Positions 1 to 8,531 are shown, counted from the first letter of the stretch. The stretch is 64,000 nt of DNA from an uncultured Schlesneria sp. (GCA_903834925.1 CAILLA010000215.1:1-64000); one strand, 5' to 3'. The notes: generated from the sequence alone by a model not told the origin. Translations and numbers: made by a program.

Positions 1-97
1 ATCAGAAATTCAAACGGAGGACCTGTCCCGTTGCGACGGCAACGATTGAATCGTTTCCGACGTATGCTCATCACGCGGAGCGATGATGGCTACTTTG
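1..97 (+). repeat. 171-bp inverted-repeat element, copy A (left part outside window)
   Basis: This is the right-hand part of the 171-bp family found complete at 1942, 31254 and 40549. Positions 64-97 hold the right terminal inverted repeat, reading ATGCTCATCACGCGGAGCGA and then ending GGCTACTTTG, with almost the same sequence as in the other copies. The interior can be read in the same open frame as the other copies and stops at the same TGA (positions 82-84). It is followed at once by AAAGAAATCCTGAAACTTGA, a flank also seen (inverted) beside copy C. Confidence 0.85.
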
Positions 98-106
98 AAA
101 GAAATC

Positions 107-137
107 CTGAAACTTGACTCCATGAGTCAAGTTTCAG
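107..137. repeat. 14-bp perfect hairpin module
   Basis: A perfect stem of CTGAAACTTGACTC and its complement is closed by a CAT loop. Related hairpins lie beside copy C (31215-31243, 12-bp stem) and, degraded, beside copy D (about 40507-40538). It is therefore a recurring module attached to the 171-bp element, not an isolated terminator. It has no U-run. Confidence 0.8.
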
Positions 138-258
138 ACCCGAAGAAGTCTATTTCATCTTCTCGTCTTTTCATCAGGGCAGAATATGACTCCTTGCCAG
201 CGCGTTTGCCGATAGCATAAGATAACGTTGATCCGTTTTTCGTGGTGAGGGACCTGTA

Positions 259-1773
259 ATGCTTCGAATGCTCAGTTCACCCAGGCGTCTTTGTAATGGA
301 CTGACGCGTCGGGAACTTATGGAAGTCGGTGGCACCGGATTGCTGGGTCTTTCGCTGCCGCATCTGCTTCAAGCCAATGCCGCCCGGGCGGCCGAAGTCA
401 CCGCGCCGCAAACCCCTGCGGTCCGAGACGGTTTTGGTGCCGCCAAACGATGTATCATCCTGTTTCTTTACGGCTCACCCAGCCAGATGGAAACGGTCGA
501 TATGAAGCCGAACGCACCGTTGGAAATTCGTGGCACTATGCGCCCGATTCCATCCGTTCTGCCCGGACTTGATGTCTGCGAACATCTGCCGAATATGGCA
601 CGGATGATGGACCGGACCACTGTACTTCGATCGATCCACCACGAATACCCGATTCACGGCGTGGCACACGCAATGACTGGTGTGCCAGTCATCGACGTGA
701 ATATGGAGCTGAGTCCGAACGATCCCAAGCATCATCCCTATTTCGGCAGTGCCGTTGAGTATATTGAACGACAGCGACGTGGCGGAATGGCGGCCTTTCC
801 GCAGAATGTGGCACTCCCCTTCCCCTTCAGTTCGCAACGGACGGGCGAAGTGTTTCGAGCCGGTCCTTACGCGGCCTATCTCGGATCTGCATACAACCCG
901 GTCTGGACCGAATTTGAAGGACAGGCTGACCGGTCGGTCTACAAAACATTACGCGACATGAATGTCGAAATCTTCGATCCCTACGTCGGCTGTAAACAAG
1001 ATTCGTACTTTCGGATGGCTTCGACCAGCCTGCCAGCCGAACTGACTCTTGATCGGGTTGATCGACGTCGAACTTTGCTGCAGCAACTGGATGACTCTCG
1101 ACGTGATCTTGATGCCTCGTTAAGCGGTAAATCGCTTTCCAGCTTTCAGCAGATGGCGCATTCGTTGATTCAGTCTCAATCTGTTGCCGCAGCCTTAGAT
1201 GTCCGCCAGGAGTCTGTGGAAACGCGAGAACTCTACGGGATGACGCTGTTCGGTCAGTCATGCCTCACTGCCCGTCGGATGCTCGATGCAGGAACGCGAC
1301 TTGTCAGCGTCTTCTGGGACGAATACGGCTTAGCCGGCGACGCCTGGGACACTCATTGGAACCATTACCCTCGGATGGTAGATCAGCTTCTTCCGGGTCT
1401 CGACAAGGCATTCTCAGGGCTTGTGCTGGATCTGGATCGTCGAGGTCAACTGGACGACACGTTAGTTGTCTGCATCAGCGAACATGGCCGAACACCGAAG
1501 ATTAGTAGCGCCGGAGGAGGAGGTCGCGATCACTGGTCTCAAGCCTATTCCGCACTGTTCGCCGGAGGCGGAATCGCACGAGGCCGTGTGGTCGGAGCAA
1601 CTGACAAACATGCTGGAGAAGTCGTTTCTAACCCAGTCGGGCCAAAAGATATCCTGGCAACAATGTATCACCTGTTGGGAATCGATCCACAAACGTTGCT
1701 GCCGGATAAATCAGGTCGTCCAACTCCACTGGTCCCGGAATCGAGTCGAGTGATCACGGAATTGCTGGCTTGA
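259..1773 (+). CDS. DUF1501 secreted protein (Tat leader)
   Basis: This 504-residue protein belongs to the DUF1501 family, alkaline-phosphatase-fold proteins of unknown activity that are abundant in planctomycetes. The N-terminus carries a twin-arginine leader (TRRELMEVGG near residue 16, then a hydrophobic stretch ending in ARAAEV), so Tat export is likely. Family blocks visible are LFLYGSPSQMETVD (about residue 69), the MARMMDRTTVLRS region, and the C-terminal CISEHGRTPKIS followed by GGGRDHWSQAYSALFAGGG, which in the alkaline-phosphatase fold would hold metal ligands. The start is supported by GAGGGA just upstream of ATG. It has no PSCyt1/DUF1553 partner next to it, unlike the copy at 44466. 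Confidence 0.9.
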   Translation: MLRMLSSPRRLCNGLTRRELMEVGGTGLLGLSLPHLLQANAARAAEVTAPQTPAVRDGFGAAKRCIILFLYGSPSQMETVDMKPNAPLEIRGTMRPIPSVLPGLDVCEHLPNMARMMDRTTVLRSIHHEYPIHGVAHAMTGVPVIDVNMELSPNDPKHHPYFGSAVEYIERQRRGGMAAFPQNVALPFPFSSQRTGEVFRAGPYAAYLGSAYNPVWTEFEGQADRSVYKTLRDMNVEIFDPYVGCKQDSYFRMASTSLPAELTLDRVDRRRTLLQQLDDSRRDLDASLSGKSLSSFQQMAHSLIQSQSVAAALDVRQESVETRELYGMTLFGQSCLTARRMLDAGTRLVSVFWDEYGLAGDAWDTHWNHYPRMVDQLLPGLDKAFSGLVLDLDRRGQLDDTLVVCISEHGRTPKISSAGGGGRDHWSQAYSALFAGGGIARGRVVGATDKHAGEVVSNPVGPKDILATMYHLLGIDPQTLLPDKSGRPTPLVPESSRVITELLA

Positions 1774-1840
1774 TGCGGTGTATCTTTGAGTTGTAGGGAG
1801 TGGCGGCTAGTCTAGTGGTTAATCGAAAGTGTGAATCTAT

Positions 1841-1925
1841 GTGCCACTGCTTGACCGTCCTCGGTCTAGCAGTGCTCTTCGACCGGCGAAAGGAAAAGAT
1901 ACCCCGTCTCCGACGACTCCAACGA
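1841..1925 (+). repeat. GTGCCACT two-hairpin repeat, degraded copy
   Basis: It begins GTGCCACTGCTTGACCGTCC and contains the first hairpin (ACTGCTTGACCG with a nearly complementary CGGTCTAGCAGT). The second half keeps only GTCTCCGACGACTCC and lacks the terminal GAGTGGCAC seen in the full copies at 34689 and 37410. It follows the DUF1501 gene by about 70 bases. Confidence 0.7.
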
Positions 1926-1941
1926 ACGTTTCAAGTCAGAG

Positions 1942-2112
1942 CAAAGTAGCCATCATCGCTCCGCGTGATGAGCATTGTTCGAGAACCACGCGAATACCAA
2001 TTGGCACGTTTTCAAATCAGGATTTCAAACGACATATCTGTCCCGAAGCTAAGGCAACGATTGAAATGTTTCCGACGCATGCTCATCACGCGGAGCGATG
2101 ATGGCTACTTTG
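1942..2112 (+). repeat. 171-bp inverted-repeat element, copy B (full)
   Basis: The ends are a perfect 34-bp inverted repeat (1942-1975 and 2079-2112) starting CAAAGTAGCCATCATCGCTC. The length of 171 bp is identical to copy C and to copy D after its insertion is removed. The plus-strand reading frame KVAIIAPRDEHC...FPTHAHHAER stays open across the element and ends at a TGA inside the right repeat. I regard this as a non-autonomous mobile-type repeat; coding is not supported, because most differences between copies change the amino acid. Confidence 0.85.
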
Positions 2113-2265
2113 GGAAAAGCCCGACTCAGTGGATTCGAATCCCAGTTGAGTAGTTTCACAAATCACTATTCAAAATCTGCAACGCTATTACTCACTGAAT
2201 ATTCCACAATCCGCAACCGGTCTTGTAAAATTATTGTGCTCGCCTGAGTCAAGAAGGAATCCAAC

Positions 2266-3258
2266 ATGCCCGCCAACCCCGCAGTCACTCACATCGCGAA
2301 AACGCTGGCTTACACAAGCCCATTATTGTCCTGCAGGTTCGATCCGACCGGAAAATACGTTTTCGCCGGCGCCGAAGATTTCAAAGTCGTCCGCTGGGAA
2401 CTGGCGACCGGCACAAAAGTCGAACTCGCCGGACACGAGAGTTGGGTTCGCGGTCTGGCCTTCTCGGCAAATGGTGACACGTTAATCACAGGTGGCAATG
2501 ACGGGCGACTGATCTGGTGGGCGGCGGGTGCCGAGTTGCCTGTTCCGATCCGAACAATCCAGGCACATCAGGGCTGGATTCGCGCTCTTGCTGTCAGTCC
2601 TGATCGTCGATTGCTTGCGTCCTGTAGCAATGATCACAAGGTAAAACTTTGGTCCCTCGCTGATGGTAGCTTAATCCGAGAATTCATCGGGCACGAGCGA
2701 CATGTTTATAATGTCGCGTTCCATCCCGATGGCAAGCACTTGGTTTCAGGCGACATCACGGCAAAATTCCTGCATTGGGAAATTGATTCGGGCAAACAAG
2801 TCCGTAGCTTCGCGATTGCCAGTCTCAGCAAGTACGACCCCGGTTTCATGGCTGATTACGGAGGCCCGTTCTGCCTCGAATTCGCGGCCGATGGAAATCG
2901 GCTTTTCGCAGGGGGAATTACGAACGTCACCAATGCCTTTGCGGGCGTCGGAAATCCGATCATCTCGCAAATCGACTGGGCGGAAGGAAAAGAGGTCGTC
3001 GGACATCTCAGCAAGGCAGGAATCCAGGGGACGACCTGGGGAATGATGCCGCACCCGGAAGGATTTTTGATCGGAGCAACAGGTGGCCAAGGTGGCGGCC
3101 ATCTCTTCTTCTGGAAACTCGATCAGAAGGATGAGTTTCACTCCTTGAATCTCGGCAACACAGCTCGAGATATGTCCCTCCACCCCGATGGCCTGCAAAT
3201 CGCGACCGCGCACCACGACAAGAATTTGCGTTTGAGTCTCATGGCACCGAAAGCGTAA
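2266..3258 (+). CDS. WD40 repeat beta-propeller protein
   Basis: This 330-residue protein is built from WD40-type blades, seen as repeated units such as GHESWVRGLAFSANGDTLIT, AHQGWIRALAVSPDRRLLAS and GHERHVYNVAFHPDGKHLVS, each followed by a D-x-x-(V/I)-x-x-W-type strand (KVKLWSL, LIWW). About six or seven blades fit. There is no signal peptide or membrane segment, so it is probably a cytoplasmic scaffold or sensor; its partner is unknown. The start is supported by AAGGA about 8 bases upstream of ATG. It stands alone and converges on the respiratory gene run. Confidence 0.85.
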   Translation: MPANPAVTHIAKTLAYTSPLLSCRFDPTGKYVFAGAEDFKVVRWELATGTKVELAGHESWVRGLAFSANGDTLITGGNDGRLIWWAAGAELPVPIRTIQAHQGWIRALAVSPDRRLLASCSNDHKVKLWSLADGSLIREFIGHERHVYNVAFHPDGKHLVSGDITAKFLHWEIDSGKQVRSFAIASLSKYDPGFMADYGGPFCLEFAADGNRLFAGGITNVTNAFAGVGNPIISQIDWAEGKEVVGHLSKAGIQGTTWGMMPHPEGFLIGATGGQGGGHLFFWKLDQKDEFHSLNLGNTARDMSLHPDGLQIATAHHDKNLRLSLMAPKA

Positions 3259-3264
3259 CAGGCT

Positions 3265-3292
3265 CGTAGCATGGGCTTCAGCCCGTGCTACG
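3265..3292. terminator. Strong hairpin between convergent genes
   Basis: CGTAGCATGGGC and GCCCGTGCTACG form a 12-bp stem (one G-T pair) around TTCA. It lies 7 bases after the WD40 stop and before the end of the minus-strand respiratory run, so it may end transcription from both sides. There is no U-run. The same sequence module forms part of the interior of the 117-bp inserted element at 40571, so it is also a repeat. Confidence 0.55.
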
Positions 3293-3371
3293 CAACAACA
3301 AGCAGGTGGGTGTACCCACAGGACCACACAGAAGAGTCCAAAAAGAGGTATTTTAACCCACCTTACAACTT

Positions 3372-3674
3372 TCAGTGTTCGGCTTTGGCCTTGACCAAAT
3401 ACGGCTGGCTACCAGCGTTATCAAATAGATGTTGGTATCCCGCAGCAGTCAACGCCATCTTCTCTTGCTTCGCAACCCACCACAGCAAAACCCCGACGCT
3501 CAAGAAGAGTGCCGAGATCATTCCCATCATGAAAAGAATGCTGATCATGTAGGCCTTAGGCTCGGGAGCATCAGACGCTTCCAAGGCATACTTACACATC
3601 GGGCAGGCCCAGGCGTTTGAAGCTTGTGCCAGAACGATTGTGGCAAACGCGATCGACTTCAGTGTGCGATTCAT
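3372..3674 (-). CDS. Small membrane protein at the end of the oxidase operon
   Basis: About 100 residues. An N-terminal leader (MNRTLKSIAFATIVLAQASN) is followed by ACPMCKYALE, one hydrophobic segment (YMISILFMMGMISALFLSVG) and a short polar tail. The CPMC pair just after the leader could bind metal or haem or form a disulphide; this is inference. I chose the ATG at 3674 because GAGG lies about 8 bases upstream; an earlier ATG at 3692 would overlap the preceding gene. It is the last gene of the respiratory run, next to DUF420 and Sco, which suggests a role in oxidase assembly. No family recognised. Confidence 0.7.
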   Translation of the reverse strand: MNRTLKSIAFATIVLAQASNAWACPMCKYALEASDAPEPKAYMISILFMMGMISALFLSVGVLLWWVAKQEKMALTAAGYQHLFDNAGSQPYLVKAKAEH

Positions 3675-3684
3675 AAAATTAACC

Positions 3685-4161
3685 TCAAACATCCGCGCCA
3701 GGCCAAATGTAAAGCATCACATAGATGATAACACCCGTCACTGAGACGTAAACCCAGACAGGGAATGTTATCAAGGCAATTCGACGATGCCGAGCCCAGT
3801 CCTGCTTCCAGGCTCGAAACAATGTGATCGAAGCGAGTACGGGAACTGCTGCCGCCAGAATCACATGTGTGACCAGGATCAGCAGGTAAACGATCCCAAT
3901 CGCAGTCCCCTTATGGCCGAAACGCTTGCCCGGTTCGCCCGTATAGGCATGCAGAGCAAAGTGATAGGCCAGGTAGCACCCGAGAAAAATGATCGACGTC
4001 GCAAACGCAGCAATCATCGTCCGGGCATGAGCTGTCCGCTGACCCCGTTTGATCAGCCAATAGCCAGCAATCAGCATGATTCCCGCCAGGCCGTTGAGGC
4101 CTGCGTTAACCGCCGGAAGCATCGCTGCCCAGTAAGGAAGTTTGTCCACGAGTTGTCGCAC
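3685..4161 (-). CDS. DUF420 membrane protein (YozB/CtaM-like)
   Basis: This 158-residue membrane protein has about five hydrophobic segments and the DUF420 pattern: NAGLNGLAGIMLIAGYWLIK, FLGCYLAYHFAL, a conserved HVILAAAVPVLASITLFRAW block and HRRIALITFPVWVYVSVTGV. Histidines in the helices (YHFALH, THVILA, RRIA region) could ligand haem or copper. In Bacillales, DUF420 proteins are tied to cytochrome oxidase maturation. The start is GTG, 3 bases after the Sco stop, so translation is probably coupled to Sco. Confidence 0.85.
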   Translation of the reverse strand: MRQLVDKLPYWAAMLPAVNAGLNGLAGIMLIAGYWLIKRGQRTAHARTMIAAFATSIIFLGCYLAYHFALHAYTGEPGKRFGHKGTAIGIVYLLILVTHVILAAAVPVLASITLFRAWKQDWARHRRIALITFPVWVYVSVTGVIIYVMLYIWPGADV

Positions 4162-4164
4162 GCC

Positions 4165-5010
4165 TTATTCGGTGGTTTTCTGGTCTGTTTTCGGAATTTT
4201 CAAAGAGGCAATTTGCTTGATTTGTTTCCGCAACTTAGCCATCGCTTCTTCGCCCTTCTGAGCATTAAATTTCCCGATCACTCGACCGGTTTTATCGACC
4301 AGCATGATGTTTGTTGAGTGAATGATTTCAAACCCGGGCTTGCGATCCCGGTCTTCTTCTTCCTGAACGGGCACCAGGAAGCTGCGATGAATCAAATCGT
4401 AAATTTCGGATTGAGGCCCGGTCAGAAACTTCCAGCGGCTGAAGTCAGCCTTCAGTTCCTTTCCGTAGATTTTCAGGACTTCGGGAGTATCTCGCTCGGG
4501 GTCAACGGTCAGTGAGACAAGATTAAAATCGTAATCTTTCAATCGATCTTGTAGTTCCCGCATTTCCATGCTGACTTTGGGACAAGGTCCGCGGCAAAAA
4601 GTAAAAATGAATGAAATGACAAAAGGTTTGCCAAGCAAATCCGCTTTTGTCACCGTTTGGCCTTCGGTATCGGTAAATGAAAAGTCTTCAATCCCGGCGG
4701 GGTCCCAAGGGTTTTCATCTTCCTCTTTCGTCACTTCGCGAGGCAAGAATGTGCCATCCTTTTGAGGGATTAACTTGATTGTTTTCCCGCTTGGGTCAAT
4801 CACCTCCTGAGGTTCATTCTCTGCCATTTTATTGTTGGTGCGAGGCTCTGATTTCGCGAGATTCATCCGTCTCCATTGATACCAGCTGAAGATGATTCCA
4901 ACCAGACACAGTGCCCATGCGATCGACCCAATCCATAATATCGAATTGGAACGTTGTGGAACGACATTTTGATTGTCGCCGTTCGCCGGATTGATGTTGG
5001 TGTCTGTCAT
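4165..5010 (-). CDS. Sco1/SenC copper chaperone for CuA assembly
   Basis: This 281-residue membrane-anchored thioredoxin-fold protein delivers copper to, or reduces, the CuA site of oxidase subunit II. One transmembrane helix (LWIGSIAWALCLVGIIFSWY) is followed by a charged linker and the Sco domain. The copper motif CxxxCP is present (FCRGPCPK, about residue 138), as is the distal histidine (EIIHSTNIM, about residue 228), so all three copper ligands are in place. SLTVDPERDTPEVL is another family block. It lies downstream of the oxidase subunits and haem A synthesis genes. Confidence 0.93.
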   Translation of the reverse strand: MTDTNINPANGDNQNVVPQRSNSILWIGSIAWALCLVGIIFSWYQWRRMNLAKSEPRTNNKMAENEPQEVIDPSGKTIKLIPQKDGTFLPREVTKEEDENPWDPAGIEDFSFTDTEGQTVTKADLLGKPFVISFIFTFCRGPCPKVSMEMRELQDRLKDYDFNLVSLTVDPERDTPEVLKIYGKELKADFSRWKFLTGPQSEIYDLIHRSFLVPVQEEEDRDRKPGFEIIHSTNIMLVDKTGRVIGKFNAQKGEEAMAKLRKQIKQIASLKIPKTDQKTTE

Positions 5011-5034
5011 GTTCTTCTCGGTTGAGCGGCACTT

Positions 5035-5904
5035 CTAACGTGCATTATGGGCGGTTTGGCGACCTGTCATCCAGATGGCAATTGAAATATAGGCCACCGC
5101 GGAAGCAACCGTCACAGCTAGGCAAAGCGGAAACGAAGGAAGCCCGGCTACCGCATCAATATTTGGAGTGACCAGCCGGCGAAGACCAGCTGTACCGTAC
5201 GTGAGAGGATTCAGACGAATCACCCATGACAGCCAACCCGATTCTGGAGCCGGAAAAAACGACCCGGACAACAGCCACATCGGCATTAGGAACACGCTCA
5301 TGATCGCATGAAACCCATGTGTCGAATCCATCGGCCATGCGATCAGGTATCCAAGGGAGGTGAGTGCAAATGCGACCAATGCAAGATAGGCCAGCACCAC
5401 CGGAAAGTTGAACCATGTGAGGCCAGTAGAAATTGGGGGTGATAGTCCGACAAACGCAAGCAATGGGCCAATCGCTAAGAATAACACGGCCTGCATAACC
5501 GCTAAGATTGTTCCGCCAAAAACCTTGCCCAACACGATTGCGGTTCGCGAGACAGGAGCCACCAGAACTCCCTGCAAGAATCCTTCGCGACGGTCTTCAA
5601 TGATCGAGATTGTGGAAAAAATCGCGGTGAACATCACGATCATCACCGCGACACCAGGGAAAAAATATTCCTGATAGGAAATACCTGCTGGTCCTCGAAA
5701 CGATCCTTGCAGGCCTGCCCCGAACAAAATCCAAAAGATAAACGGTTGCCCGAGGGCACCGATAATCCGCGTCCGTTGCCGAAAAAAACGTACGAGTTCC
5801 CTTAAAGCCAGAGTATAGACGGCAAGGCTGATTGATGGTTCGCCGTGCGCAATATCAGCGTTTGAGTAATGAATGGATTCAGGAATCGCAATCGCTTTTG
5901 ACAT
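5035..5904 (-). CDS. ABC-2 type transporter permease
   Basis: This roughly 290-residue permease has six hydrophobic segments in the ABC-2 arrangement. A cytoplasmic N-terminus with LRELVRFFRQRTRIIGALGQ is followed by TM1 (PFIFWILFGAGL), the conserved FFPGVAVMIVMFTAIFSTIS block, EDRREGFLQGVLVAPVSRTA, and MPMWLLSGSFFPAPESGW near the end. The latter blocks are typical of DrrB/NosY-like permeases. The frame could begin at a TTG at 5931 overlapping the ATPase stop; I prefer the ATG at 5904. It is paired with the ATPase upstream. The substrate is unknown; the setting suggests copper, haem or assembly-factor export. Confidence 0.88.
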   Translation of the reverse strand: MSKAIAIPESIHYSNADIAHGEPSISLAVYTLALRELVRFFRQRTRIIGALGQPFIFWILFGAGLQGSFRGPAGISYQEYFFPGVAVMIVMFTAIFSTISIIEDRREGFLQGVLVAPVSRTAIVLGKVFGGTILAVMQAVLFLAIGPLLAFVGLSPPISTGLTWFNFPVVLAYLALVAFALTSLGYLIAWPMDSTHGFHAIMSVFLMPMWLLSGSFFPAPESGWLSWVIRLNPLTYGTAGLRRLVTPNIDAVAGLPSFPLCLAVTVASAVAYISIAIWMTGRQTAHNAR

Positions 5905-5927
5905 AGTTTTTTTGAAACACTCGAAAC

Positions 5928-6866
5928 TCAAACAGGTTCATTTTCCCAAAACCGATGGCCCGTCCGCGAAATAAACACATCTTCTAACGTCGGTTTCGCT
6001 AGCGAGATCGCCGTGATCTCGTTCGGAAAAGCGGTCACAATATCTCGTAAAAGTTCGTGTCCCGCGTTCCCTTCAATTCTGATCGACTCGCCAATTTGAC
6101 GAGGAGTCAATTGAAATCGATTCGCAAGTTTTTCAGCAAGCGATTTTGGATCCAATGATTGTATCGTCAGGCAATCGCCTCCGACCGAAAGCCGCAATTC
6201 GTCCGGCTTTCCAATCGCGACCAATTCTCCCCGATGCAAGATTCCTAATCGATCACACCGATCAGCTTCTTCCATCAGATGAGTAGTTACAAGGATCGTA
6301 GTCCCTTCGTCACGTCGCAAGCGTGATAAATATTCCCACAAGTCATGGCGAGCACCTGGATCGAGGCCTGTGCTCGGTTCATCGAGCAAGAGGATACAAG
6401 GCTGATGGAGCAAGCTTTTCGCGACTTCCACGCGACGCTTCAGGCCGCCAGACAACGATTGAACAAGATCCCGAGCACGGTCCTTTAAGCCCAACCGGTC
6501 AAGAAGTTCGTCGATGCGAGATTTTGCAGTTTGCCCTGACATGCCATAAAGATGTGCCTGATGCAGCAGGTTTTCCGCAACCGTCAACTTACCATCCAGG
6601 CTGGGCGACTGAAACGTTACACCGATCAACTGTCGGACGGATCGGGATTCGGTCGCCACATTCTTTCCGAGTAGAGTCGCTGTGCCAGACTGGACTGGAA
6701 GAAGAGTGGCCAACAGCCGGAATAACGTCGTTTTCCCACCACCGTTCGGACCGAGCAATCCAAAGATCTCGCCGGTTGAAACCGTGAAACCGATGCCACA
6801 CAGCGCTTCATGATCCCCATAGCGATGACGAAGATTGCAAACACTGACGGCAATACGATCTGACAT
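5928..6866 (-). CDS. ABC transporter ATP-binding protein
   Basis: This roughly 312-residue ATPase has Walker A GPNGGGKTTLFRL, a Q-loop (TFQSPSLDGKLTV), signature SLSGGLKRRVEVAKSL, Walker B CILLLDEPSTGLDPGARHDL and a switch histidine in VTTHLMEEADRCD. The C-terminal extension after residue 225 (AIGKPDEL... LEDVFISRTG) is typical of DrrA/CcmA-like exporters paired with ABC-2 permeases. Walker A has GGGKTT where GSGKTT or GAGKTT is commoner. ATG 6866 has GAGG five bases upstream; a GTG precedes it directly. It sits 20 bases downstream of oxidase subunit IV. Confidence 0.92.
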   Translation of the reverse strand: MSDRIAVSVCNLRHRYGDHEALCGIGFTVSTGEIFGLLGPNGGGKTTLFRLLATLLPVQSGTATLLGKNVATESRSVRQLIGVTFQSPSLDGKLTVAENLLHQAHLYGMSGQTAKSRIDELLDRLGLKDRARDLVQSLSGGLKRRVEVAKSLLHQPCILLLDEPSTGLDPGARHDLWEYLSRLRRDEGTTILVTTHLMEEADRCDRLGILHRGELVAIGKPDELRLSVGGDCLTIQSLDPKSLAEKLANRFQLTPRQIGESIRIEGNAGHELLRDIVTAFPNEITAISLAKPTLEDVFISRTGHRFWENEPV

Positions 6867-6886
6867 CACATCCTCAATTGGACTGG

Positions 6887-7255
6887 TCAGTGGTGACCAC
6901 CTTGGTGGGCGACAGCGGCTTCATGCTCAGGATAGTCATGAAGCTGCGGGATATCTTGGACATAGTAACTCGCGCCGATATCGGGTCGCAATGAAATTGG
7001 TATCGCCAAGGCGATGATTGTGGTTGGAATTAGCAGAAGATACTTCCAGGCTCGTTCAAACTTCAGGTGCATAAAGTACGCCATCACGCACAATGCCTTG
7101 GCCACAGCGACGGCCAGAACGATCGCACCCAGCAAGATTTTACTTGGCAAATGAATAATGTCGGCAACAACCGAAATCAAAGTGAACACGCACAAGGCGC
7201 AAAACACTTTAAAGTAGGTACTACCATGAGATTCATGATGTTCGTGTTCGGACAT
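6887..7255 (-). CDS. ctaF: Cytochrome c oxidase subunit IV (caa3 type)
   Basis: This 122-residue small subunit has three hydrophobic segments: STYFKVFCALCVFTLISVVA, LLGAIVLAVAVAKALCVMAY and WKYLLLIPTTIIALAIPISL. The helix-two pattern AVAKALCVMAYFMHLKFE matches the prokaryotic COX4 family of caa3 and bo3 oxidases. Both termini are histidine-rich (EHEHHESHG, HQGGHH), which could loosely bind metal; that is inference. It follows subunit III. Confidence 0.88.
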   Translation of the reverse strand: MSEHEHHESHGSTYFKVFCALCVFTLISVVADIIHLPSKILLGAIVLAVAVAKALCVMAYFMHLKFERAWKYLLLIPTTIIALAIPISLRPDIGASYYVQDIPQLHDYPEHEAAVAHQGGHH

Positions 7256-7343
7256 GGCATTTGGCTTTCAATTCAAATCCAACGCGTTGTTGGAGCATTT
7301 CCAGTGGCAATAATGATTTCGAACTTCGTACGAATGATCGAAA

Positions 7344-8453
7344 TCAGATGATGTACAACAGAGGGAATAGGAAGATCCAGACCAGGTCAACGAAGTGCCA
7401 ATACAGGCCGACGTTCTCGACAAAGGTCGCGTCATTGATGCTCAGCCGATGGCCCTTCATCAGAATCACCAAAAACATATACAGACCGATGATCACGTGA
7501 ATTGCGTGGAAACCTGTCATCAGAAAATAGTTTGAGGCAAACAGATTTCCATAAAGGATCGGGTGCGATGGAGCCAGTCCGCGCGCTAATGGCTCAAGTT
7601 CATTGTCCTCTTTCAACAACGCTTCAATCTTGCCGTTGACCTCTTCCAAGCTGACGGGAGCGTACTTACTGGAAGGATTGTCTTCCTTACGAATGTCGTC
7701 GAACTTGGCGTAGTCAACGTCCAGCGAAAGATTGCTGCGAACATGTTCTTTCAGGCTCACATATTCCGCGACGAACTTCGAAAGTCTATTCGCTTCTTTC
7801 AATTGTTGCACTTCGACTGGTGTCAGTCCCGATGTTGACGCCGTCAGCTTGGCAATTCTTGCATCCAGATCAGCCTTTTGCAGTTCTCGTGTTTTTGGAA
7901 CTTCGAGCGGAGGCAGCTTTTTGTCGGCACTCAATGTCCGATTGGTTTTTTCAATTTCCAGGTTTGCTGCTGCAGTCGCAACGACAGCATCTGCCTGCAA
8001 TCTTCGGTCCGCGAGCTGTCCAAACTGTTTGACAACTTTGTCCATTGCCTGGCGGTTATTTTCAGGAATGTGACCAGGCAGAATGTCATGCTGGAACTTA
8101 CCCGCATATTCAAGGCTCTTGATTCCGAGGAACAAACAACCCAGTAGAAGCGTGTAGAGCATGAATCGCCAGGCTTTCGCGTACTGGTGCGAGAGCAGGC
8201 AGTCGTGTGAAACGACAACAAAATAGCTGGATACGATCAAAACGAACGTATTGATTCCCCCGAACGCAATGTTGATGTGCGTTACATGCGTATCCGTTGG
8301 CCAGCCGAGCGACCCCATGCGCATCACGATGTAGGTGCCGATAAAGGCTGTGAAGAACATGATTTCTGTACCGAGAAACAACCACATCCCGAGTTTTGCA
8401 TTCGAGATCGGAATACCCATCTTCAGGGTCGGAGCAGGAGCAGCGTGTGTCAT
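7344..8453 (-). CDS. ctaE: Cytochrome c oxidase subunit III with large insertion
   Basis: At 369 residues this is far longer than the roughly 200 usual for subunit III. Residues 17-120 hold the first three helices ([60 protein letters not shown]). Residues 305-369 hold the last two ([20 protein letters not shown] and [19 protein letters not shown]). Between them, residues about 125-295 are a hydrophilic, charged insertion ([39 protein letters not shown]) that looks helical or coiled-coil. The insertion keeps frame and codon use, so it is part of the protein. Confidence 0.93.
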   Translation of the reverse strand: MTHAAPAPTLKMGIPISNAKLGMWLFLGTEIMFFTAFIGTYIVMRMGSLGWPTDTHVTHINIAFGGINTFVLIVSSYFVVVSHDCLLSHQYAKAWRFMLYTLLLGCLFLGIKSLEYAGKFQHDILPGHIPENNRQAMDKVVKQFGQLADRRLQADAVVATAAANLEIEKTNRTLSADKKLPPLEVPKTRELQKADLDARIAKLTASTSGLTPVEVQQLKEANRLSKFVAEYVSLKEHVRSNLSLDVDYAKFDDIRKEDNPSSKYAPVSLEEVNGKIEALLKEDNELEPLARGLAPSHPILYGNLFASNYFLMTGFHAIHVIIGLYMFLVILMKGHRLSINDATFVENVGLYWHFVDLVWIFLFPLLYII

Positions 8454-8531
8454 TTCAGTCTCATTCGCAACATAAGTCTTGACCCCCGATGCAGTTCATT
8501 AGCGGGCAGTCAGCAGTGACAAAATCAGGTT

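Larger units (their letters stand above)
1774..2265. other. Intergenic, repeat-filled
   Basis: Apart from the two repeats above, the stretch has AT-rich sequence (about 2155-2240) that probably carries the promoter of the WD40 gene. A small palindrome GGATTCGAATCC at 2131-2142 resembles a T-loop but lacks the rest of a tRNA. Confidence 0.5.

Noticed and set aside
1841-2101. 86-codon open frame through the repeats
   Set aside because: It starts in one repeat and runs through another; copies of the 171-bp family differ mostly by amino-acid-changing substitutions, so I treat it as a repeat, not a gene.
1811-2150. tRNA-like pieces (GTCTAGTGGTTAA near 1810-1823 and GGATTCGAATCC near 2131), as if a tRNA were split by repeats
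   Set aside because: The T-loop-like part lacks the required G53-C61 pair, no acceptor stem pairs between the two pieces, and no anticodon arm is seen.
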